Shown here: positions 59,192 to 64,000 of the stretch, piece after piece
How the letters are laid out: the number at the start of each line of letters is the position of its first letter
How positions within the stretch are numbered: the first letter of the stretch is position 1
Assembly (NCBI GenBank): GCA_963717455.1
Contig: OY970336.1
Coordinates: forward strand, 2,294,001-2,358,000
Source of the DNA: Bog-473 sp963717455
GTDB lineage: Bacteria; Actinomycetota; Acidimicrobiia; Acidimicrobiales; RAAP-2
Length of the DNA: 64,000 bases
Direction of reading: 5' to 3'
Translations under genes and position numbers: made by a program
The notes under the pieces: model-generated
What the model was told of the DNA's origin: nothing
Databases searched by the model: none
The model's input: only the letters and a program-made list of their open reading frames with translations

Positions 59192-60164
59192 CTATCGAAT
59201 GCCGACGACGCTCTGGATCGTGGTGGGGACGCCGGGGATCGAGCCAAAGAACTGGGCATCGCCGAAGCTAAAGACGCCGCCATCGAGCGAGACGATCCAG
59301 TAACCGTTGCCGTCTGGCGTTCGGGTGATCCCGGCCACGGTGGCCAGAGGAAGGGCGAGCTGAACGGTGGACGGCGGGATGAACCCCGTGACCCTGACCG
59401 GTGGCGCCTGTACCCCAACTGACGCCAGGGAACCGAAGTACCGAGCGTCACCAAAGGAGTAGACGGTGCCGTCATCAGCCACCATCGAGTAGCCGTGGCC
59501 ATCGGCGGTGGCGGCAAAGCCAACGATCGGAACGGCCGCGGCGTGACCGGTGCCTACCACTGCCCGCGACCCGAGGGCGCCGGCGTGAGGGGTGCTCGGA
59601 ACGATCCGGGTGCCAAGGACGCCGGGAAGCGATCCATAGAACCCGGCGTCACCGAAGGTGAAGACGCTCCCATCGGGGCCGACCAGCCAGCAGCCGTGGC
59701 CGTCTGGCGTGGGTTGGATCGAAACGACCCCCGAGTAGGCCACGAAGGCGTTGAACTGATCGGACTGGGTGAACCGCACCGATGTCGGCTGGACCCCGAT
59801 TCCCGGCAAGGAGCCGTAGAACTGGGCGTCGCCGAAGCTGAAGACCCCGCCATCGGACCCCACCAGCCAGTAGCCATGCCCGTCGGGAGTGGCATCGATG
59901 CCCACGATGTTCTTCACCGCAACATGCAGACCTGGAAGAGAACCCAAGTACCGCGCGTCACCGAAGGAGAACACGCCACCATCGAGGCCGACCAGCCAGT
60001 AGCCATGCCCAGTCGGAGTAGCCGCCATTGCCACCGAAGCCAAGTACGGCGTCGTGACGCTCGCAGTGGCCGGAGGCAGTCCCGCCATTCATGAAGGGCA
60101 GCACTGCCATCGACATGAAGGCCACGAGGACCCCGACGAAGGGTCTACGAACGAATCCACCCAT
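59192..60164 (-). pseudogene. Secreted GYW/DGGVFSFGDA repeat protein, broken by one frameshift after the signal peptide
   Basis: The first frame (ATG 60164 after GAGGAAAGGGG) encodes a signal peptide, MGGFVRRPFVGVLVAFMSMA, ending near PFMNGG. The second frame begins at 60088 as AGLPPATASVTTPYLASVAM and carries five repeats of the type HGYWLVGSDGGVFSFGDAQFYGSLPG. One surplus base near 60090 parts them. The repeats match those in the two proteins at 693-3754, but the CAP-like domain is missing. Joined, the protein has about 323 residues and is exported. It may bind surface carbohydrate, which is inference. A consensus error is likely. Confidence 0.8.
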
Positions 60165-60318
60165 CTCTGCCCCTTTCCTCGGAGGCGCTTCGATCATGCG
60201 ATGGTTGAGCGGGGGTTGCCTAAGGTCCAAAGGCCCTCGCCGTAACTGACTGCACCCGGTTTGGAAGATGCGGGAGGCGGATTGTCTCTGTGAGCAGAGC
60301 CGGCCGGGACGCCACCGT

Positions 60319-62127
60319 TCAGCAAGATCCCGAGGTCACCGACACTGACACCGACCGTCCGGCACGGGCGTTCTCGACGAGGAGGACTTCACTACCCGGC
60401 TTGGAGGTGACCCTTCCGCCCGAAACCCGGGCACAGTACCCGCTCGAGTAGTGGACCTGGGTCGGGACGAATATCGCCGTCGGGGCCTGCACGGTGTGAT
60501 CCGGAACGTAGGCCAGGTGAAATGCCCCGCTCGTCGGATCGAAGGACAGCAACGTCGGCCTTCCGGCGATCGCTTGAGGATACGTGCGCGAAAGGACCGC
60601 AGCGGTCGACCGGAGTGATCCGTCCGCTGCGACGAGCCCCTCGGCGGAGCTCCCGGTGGGATCGGCATAGAACTTCCACGACCAATAGGACCAGCCGACC
60701 AGGCTCCGGTCGGCCTCTGTGGTGAGCCGATCGAGCAGTGTCGAATTCGAGGTGGCGCCGAACTCGCTGAGGAACCACGCCGGACCGCCGGGCTGCGCAG
60801 GCGTGCCGAGGTCGGTGCGGTCCTCTGAGCGCGTCGTGAGGGAACGCTGCTCTTGGGCCGCGCAGGCGGCGATGTTGGTCGGGTTCCCTGTCTTGCCGCT
60901 GCGCTGTCCGCAGTAGACGTGCACGTTGAAGACCAGGTCGGCGAATCGCATCGGCCCGACGAAGTTTGTGGAACCGCGGCTGCTGAAGATGTCGGGCTCG
61001 TAGAACACAAGAGCACCCGGATCGGCCGTTTGGATAGCCGGGATGAGGCCGACCGCCGGAACACCCGGGGCGCACGTGATCGGCGCTGCGCCGTGCGAGG
61101 GGGTACCGATGAATGACCTGCCCGTATAGAAGCATTCCAATTGACCGTCGAACTTCTCGTCCCCGGAAGTGACCAACGAGGTCGAGAACGGCTCGTTGAA
61201 CGGGTCGTACCCGAGGACCCAGGGATCGCCCCGGAAGTAGGTCGCCACGGCGGCCCACACCCGGTCGTACTCGCCCTGGAGGTCACCGACCACGTCGTTG
61301 GTCCAGAAGTGGCGGTAGGCCGCTCCCGCGGCGGCGGTCCCGTAGTTCTGCGACCACCGGCCGGGCGGCTCGGTGTTCGACGCCGTGCTGGTGCACACCG
61401 CCCAGTTCGGCGCACCCTCTCCGTCGAACAGCTCGTTGTAGACGTCCTGGTGCATGTCGAGCAGCGTGTAGATGTGAAAGCGACCGAGCAGGTCGACGGT
61501 CCCTTTCAGCTTGCTGAGGTAGGCATCGAGAACCGCCTGGCTGAACTGGCCCGGAACATGGGGCGCTCCGGTCGTGCAAATGGCGGGGTCGTTCGCCGGA
61601 GCGGTCCCCGGCTCCAAGCCCTTCCAAGTCATCCCAAGCCGAACGACGTTGAACCCGAGCCTCGCCATCAGCGACGCGTCGGCGGCGCCGAGGTCCCACG
61701 GCTTGTTAGGGGCAGGGTAGAGCTCGTAGGGGGGGTGCTTGTAGACCGCGTTCACCCCATGGAAGAAGACGACTCGGCCCTTGTGGTCGTAGAGGAACGG
61801 ACCACCAGGCGAGCGGATCTGGCCCTCGATGACGGCACTCGACGGGTAACGGATCGGGGACTGCAGATTCGGAAGCGACACGGGCTGGCCCCCCGTGCAG
61901 TCGCTCAGAAGCACGACCATCATGATCGAGGTGGAGATGATTGCAAGGGTGTGGCGCCATTTGCGGCCAACCCCGCTTCTCGGCCGGGCTCGCCTGACAC
62001 GTGAAGCCGACAACCGAGTCCTTAAGCCGCTGTTACTCGATCCCCATGAGACTGCCCGAACGTTCGGCCAGGCCGAACGGCGGGACTCGGGGTCGCCCGG
62101 ATCACTCTGCGATTCCACCGTCACCAC
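60319..62127 (-). CDS. GH5 family glycoside hydrolase, endoglycoceramidase-like
   Basis: This 602-residue protein has a long basic N-terminus and then a hydrophobic segment (HTLAIISTSIMMVVLLSDCTGG, residues about 57-78) that acts as signal or anchor. The GH5 core contains VVFFHGVNAVYKHPPYELYP, LLDMHQDVYNELFDGEGAPNW, the acid/base Glu in VLGYDPFNEPF and the nucleophile Glu in AWFLSEFGATSN. GWSYWSWKFYADP matches the conserved tryptophan region. A C-terminal beta domain follows. The overall pattern resembles endoglycoceramidases and related actinobacterial glycosidases. The start codon is uncertain because the frame is open at its 5' end without a clear ribosome-binding site. Confidence 0.85.
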   Translation of the reverse strand: MVTVESQSDPGDPESRRSAWPNVRAVSWGSSNSGLRTRLSASRVRRARPRSGVGRKWRHTLAIISTSIMMVVLLSDCTGGQPVSLPNLQSPIRYPSSAVIEGQIRSPGGPFLYDHKGRVVFFHGVNAVYKHPPYELYPAPNKPWDLGAADASLMARLGFNVVRLGMTWKGLEPGTAPANDPAICTTGAPHVPGQFSQAVLDAYLSKLKGTVDLLGRFHIYTLLDMHQDVYNELFDGEGAPNWAVCTSTASNTEPPGRWSQNYGTAAAGAAYRHFWTNDVVGDLQGEYDRVWAAVATYFRGDPWVLGYDPFNEPFSTSLVTSGDEKFDGQLECFYTGRSFIGTPSHGAAPITCAPGVPAVGLIPAIQTADPGALVFYEPDIFSSRGSTNFVGPMRFADLVFNVHVYCGQRSGKTGNPTNIAACAAQEQRSLTTRSEDRTDLGTPAQPGGPAWFLSEFGATSNSTLLDRLTTEADRSLVGWSYWSWKFYADPTGSSAEGLVAADGSLRSTAAVLSRTYPQAIAGRPTLLSFDPTSGAFHLAYVPDHTVQAPTAIFVPTQVHYSSGYCARVSGGRVTSKPGSEVLLVENARAGRSVSVSVTSGSC

Positions 62128-62284
62128 CGAGTCGGTGAGACCTCGACGAACAACGATGGGCTGACCATTGGCCCTTGGCGTGTCTCACCCAGTGCTCACC
62201 CAACGGCCTCACAAGCAGCTCGACAAGCTCTTGAGTCAGCGAGCAACAGCGAGCGGTCATCTGTCACCACCCGAGCGACGCTGA

Positions 62285-63472
62285 TCATGCAGCGGCGGCC
62301 TTGATCGGGTGTGGCCCAACAGAGCTCGAGGTTGCCTTCCAGCGCACGCTCGGATCGAAAAGACTGGGGTCGACATGCTGCTTGTTGCTCTCGGTGATGG
62401 AGAACAGAGAGTCGATCAGGGTGTCGCTCAGATTGTGGGGCTCGAGGCCGAGGTCGAGCAAGCGCGAGTGGACAGCGTTGTAGTAGTGCTCGGCAGCTTC
62501 CACTCGGGGGTTCTCGATGCGGGCGATACGAACGTGGCCCGGATACGTGGCACGGATCATCTCGGCCAGTTGGAGGACGGAGAACTGCTCGGTGAACTGG
62601 TTGAACACCCGGAACTCTCCCGGCATCGCAGGTTTCTCTGCCGCGATCCGGATGCATTCGACCGTGTCCCGGATGTGGAGCATCCCTCGAATCTGATGCC
62701 CACTCCCGTAGACGGTGAGCGGGTGCCCACAGACGGCCTGGACAATCAGCCGGTTGAGGACCGTGCCGAAGACGGCGTCGTAGTCGAACCTGGTTGCCAA
62801 GGCGGGGTCCAGTCTCGTCAAGTCGGTCTCTTGGCCGTACACGATCCCCTGGTTGAGATCGGTGGCCCGCACGTTCCAGGCCCGGCACGCGAATTCGATG
62901 TTGTGGCTGTCGTGAACCTTCGAGAGGTGGTAGAAGGATCCGGGCCGCTTGGGGTACAAGACGGTATCGGTCCGGCCCTTGTGGGTGACCTCGAGCCAAC
63001 CCTCCTCGATGTCGATGTTCGGCGTCCCGTACTCGCCCATGCTGCCGAGCTTCACCAGATGAATGCTCGGGTCGACGTCGGCGATGGCGTAGAGCAGGTT
63101 CAGCGTGCCCACGACGTTGTTGACCTGCGTGTACACCGCGTGTGTCTGGTCGATCATGGAATAGGGGGCAGAACGCTGCTCTGCGAAGTGGACGATCGTG
63201 TCTGGTCGGACCTCGTCGATGAGGGCTGTTGTGAAAGGCGCGTCTGTGAGATCCCCGACGAATGTCGTGATTCGGCGATTCGAGATCTCCCGCCACGCCT
63301 TGACCCGTTCGTCGAGCGATGCGATGGGCACCAAGCTCGTCGCTCCCAACTCCCGGTCATAGCCACGCCGCGCAAAGTTGTCCCCGATCGCCACGTCATG
63401 GCCTGCAGCTGACAAGTGGAGGGCTGTCGGCCATCCCAAGTAGCCGTCTCCTCCCAGAACCAAAATTCTCAT
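62285..63472 (-). CDS. sqdB: UDP-sulfoquinovose synthase (SQD1/SqdB family)
   Basis: This 395-residue SDR-type enzyme makes UDP-sulfoquinovose from UDP-glucose and sulfite, for sulfolipids or sulfosugar glycans. It has ILVLGGDGYLGWPTALHLS (NAD binding), VHFAEQRSAPYSMID, LGSMGEYGTPNIDIEEGW and the active site SFYHLSKVHDSHNI with Tyr and Lys. YDAVFGTVLNRLIVQAVCGHPLTVYG and FRVFNQFTEQFS follow. These match plant SQD1 almost word for word; the active-site Thr of SQD1 (TMGEYG) is Ser here. A gene for the sulfite-producing reductase starts divergently 273 bases away, so sulfite supply and use sit side by side. Confidence 0.93.
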   Translation of the reverse strand: MRILVLGGDGYLGWPTALHLSAAGHDVAIGDNFARRGYDRELGATSLVPIASLDERVKAWREISNRRITTFVGDLTDAPFTTALIDEVRPDTIVHFAEQRSAPYSMIDQTHAVYTQVNNVVGTLNLLYAIADVDPSIHLVKLGSMGEYGTPNIDIEEGWLEVTHKGRTDTVLYPKRPGSFYHLSKVHDSHNIEFACRAWNVRATDLNQGIVYGQETDLTRLDPALATRFDYDAVFGTVLNRLIVQAVCGHPLTVYGSGHQIRGMLHIRDTVECIRIAAEKPAMPGEFRVFNQFTEQFSVLQLAEMIRATYPGHVRIARIENPRVEAAEHYYNAVHSRLLDLGLEPHNLSDTLIDSLFSITESNKQHVDPSLFDPSVRWKATSSSVGPHPIKAAAA

Positions 63473-63654
63473 CGCTGCTCCAGACCAACTCTCTGCGCGC
63501 AGTTCCTACTGCCGTTGTACCCCGACGCCGACCTCTCACGTAGGGTCCAAGGTCACCGAGCGCACCGGTCAAACGTGCCGGTAGCGAGCCGAATCTGAAT
63601 CTGCCCTGGGCCTGCGCTGTGTCTCAGTTAAGTCTTCAGCCAGAAGGCCTTCGA

Positions 63655-63680
63655 AGGTGACCAAAGCCCCTGTCAGGTGA
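63655..63680 (+). repeat. Short direct repeat upstream of the cysH-like gene
   Basis: AGGTGA-C/T-CAAA occurs at 63655 and again at 63675, 20 bases apart and about 65-90 bases before the ATG. Two turns of the helix separate the copies, so it may be a regulator site. The match is short. Confidence 0.25.
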
Positions 63681-63745
63681 TCAAACCCGCTGCCACATTT
63701 GGACCTGACGGATGAAATGAACATTCGGGGCCCCGGAGGTCAGAC

Positions 63746-64000
63746 ATGACACTCACTACGCCTCGGCAATCTCGAGGAGAGGAAGCTTCTCTTGCGAGGA
63801 CGGCTTGGACCGGTCCACGAGATGGCCCCGTCACCGGTGAGCGGCACGGCGGCATCGAAGGCTGGGCCAATGCTCTCTCGCCGCCCGGTGTTGATCTTGT
63901 CGCACTCAACACAGGCTTCGAAGGTGCCGCGTCGGAGGAGGTCTTCGCGTGGGCGTTCAGCGAGTTCTGGCCGGCAATTTCGGTCGTGTCGTCATTCCAG
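63746..64000 (+). CDS. cysH: Phosphoadenosine/adenosine phosphosulfate reductase, N-terminal part (3' end outside window)
   Basis: An open frame runs from ATG 63746, 5 bases after GGAGGT, to the window edge (85 codons). The end reads FAWAFSEFWPAISVVSSFQ, which matches the conserved start of the PAPS/APS reductase domain (ATP-pyrophosphatase-like PP-loop region, usually ending ASSFQ or ASSFG). The enzyme reduces activated sulfate to sulfite. Residues before it (TLTTPRQSRGEEASLART) are an unconserved leader. Placement beside UDP-sulfoquinovose synthase, which consumes sulfite, supports the call. Whether it uses PAPS or APS depends on cysteines that lie outside the window. Confidence 0.7.
   Translation, partial: MTLTTPRQSRGEEASLARTAWTGPRDGPVTGERHGGIEGWANALSPPGVDLVALNTGFEGAASEEVFAWAFSEFWPAISVVSSFQ

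Overview
The window is high-GC DNA from an actinobacterium. A member of the Acidimicrobiia or a close relative is the best guess. The reasons are the gene families present (acyl-CoA dehydrogenases, CaiB/BaiF CoA-transferases, an F420-type LLM oxidoreductase, a WhiB-like Fe-S protein, secreted proteins with GYW...DGGIFSFGDA repeats), the frequent GTG starts, the GTGA/ATGA gene overlaps, and many genes that seem to be transcribed without a leader. This placement is inference; the window has no rRNA.

Region 1 (1-31 kb) is chromosomal and mostly catabolic. It opens with the end of an acyl-CoA ligase and two tandem secreted CAP plus repeat-propeller proteins. A fatty-acid or sterol-side-chain type block follows: CoA-transferase, crotonase, three acyl-CoA dehydrogenases, an acyl-CoA ligase, and later a thiolase with its OB-fold partner. 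Next come a DedA protein, a broken DMT transporter, a gluconate 2-dehydrogenase subunit 3/GMC oxidoreductase pair and a HAD hydrolase. From 19 to 28 kb there is an LLM oxidoreductase, two D-aminoacylase-like amidohydrolases, two ACMSD-like amidohydrolases (one fused to an NTF2-like domain) and an aldehyde dehydrogenase. An ABC-2 exporter, a peptidase E and a 2-hydroxyacid dehydrogenase close the block.

Region 2 (32.1-41.7 kb) is a likely genomic island. It starts with a tyrosine integrase and holds a complete IS630-type insertion sequence, a truncated IS110 transposase, and cargo of different base composition (SGNH hydrolase, orphan branched-chain-type binding protein, secreted GH3 glycosidase, TetR regulator, WhiB-like protein). 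A 12-bp direct repeat lies at both edges. The island separates the 2-hydroxyacid dehydrogenase from an FGGY kinase, a zinc alcohol dehydrogenase and an SDR, which may once have formed a single sugar or polyol locus.

Region 3 (41.8-53.2 kb) is again chromosomal: that kinase/dehydrogenase set, tRNA-His, tRNA-Arg, an FkbM methyltransferase, a LOG-family hydrolase, two DHA2-type exporters, a DUF3089 hydrolase, an orphan ParA with a zinc-ribbon protein, and tRNA-Pro.

Region 4 (53.25-59.0 kb), beside tRNA-Pro, is a compact, one-direction, mostly GTGA-coupled integrative element. It encodes a tyrosine recombinase, an HEAGH metalloprotease-like protein, small zinc-finger proteins, a CHC2/TOPRIM primase fused to a winged helix, a winged-helix protein and a terminase-small-subunit-like protein. 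The 3' end of the primase gene holds three identical 18-bp repeats, each in a different reading frame, and is a candidate replication origin.

Region 5 (59.2-64 kb) holds a third repeat protein, a GH5 endoglycoceramidase-like glycosidase, a UDP-sulfoquinovose synthase and the start of a PAPS/APS reductase gene, so sulfite production lies beside sulfosugar synthesis.

At least nine genes, in core and accessory regions alike, are broken by single-base shifts, one of them in a nine-G run. Consensus errors in the assembly are the simplest explanation, so genes marked as broken may be intact in the organism.
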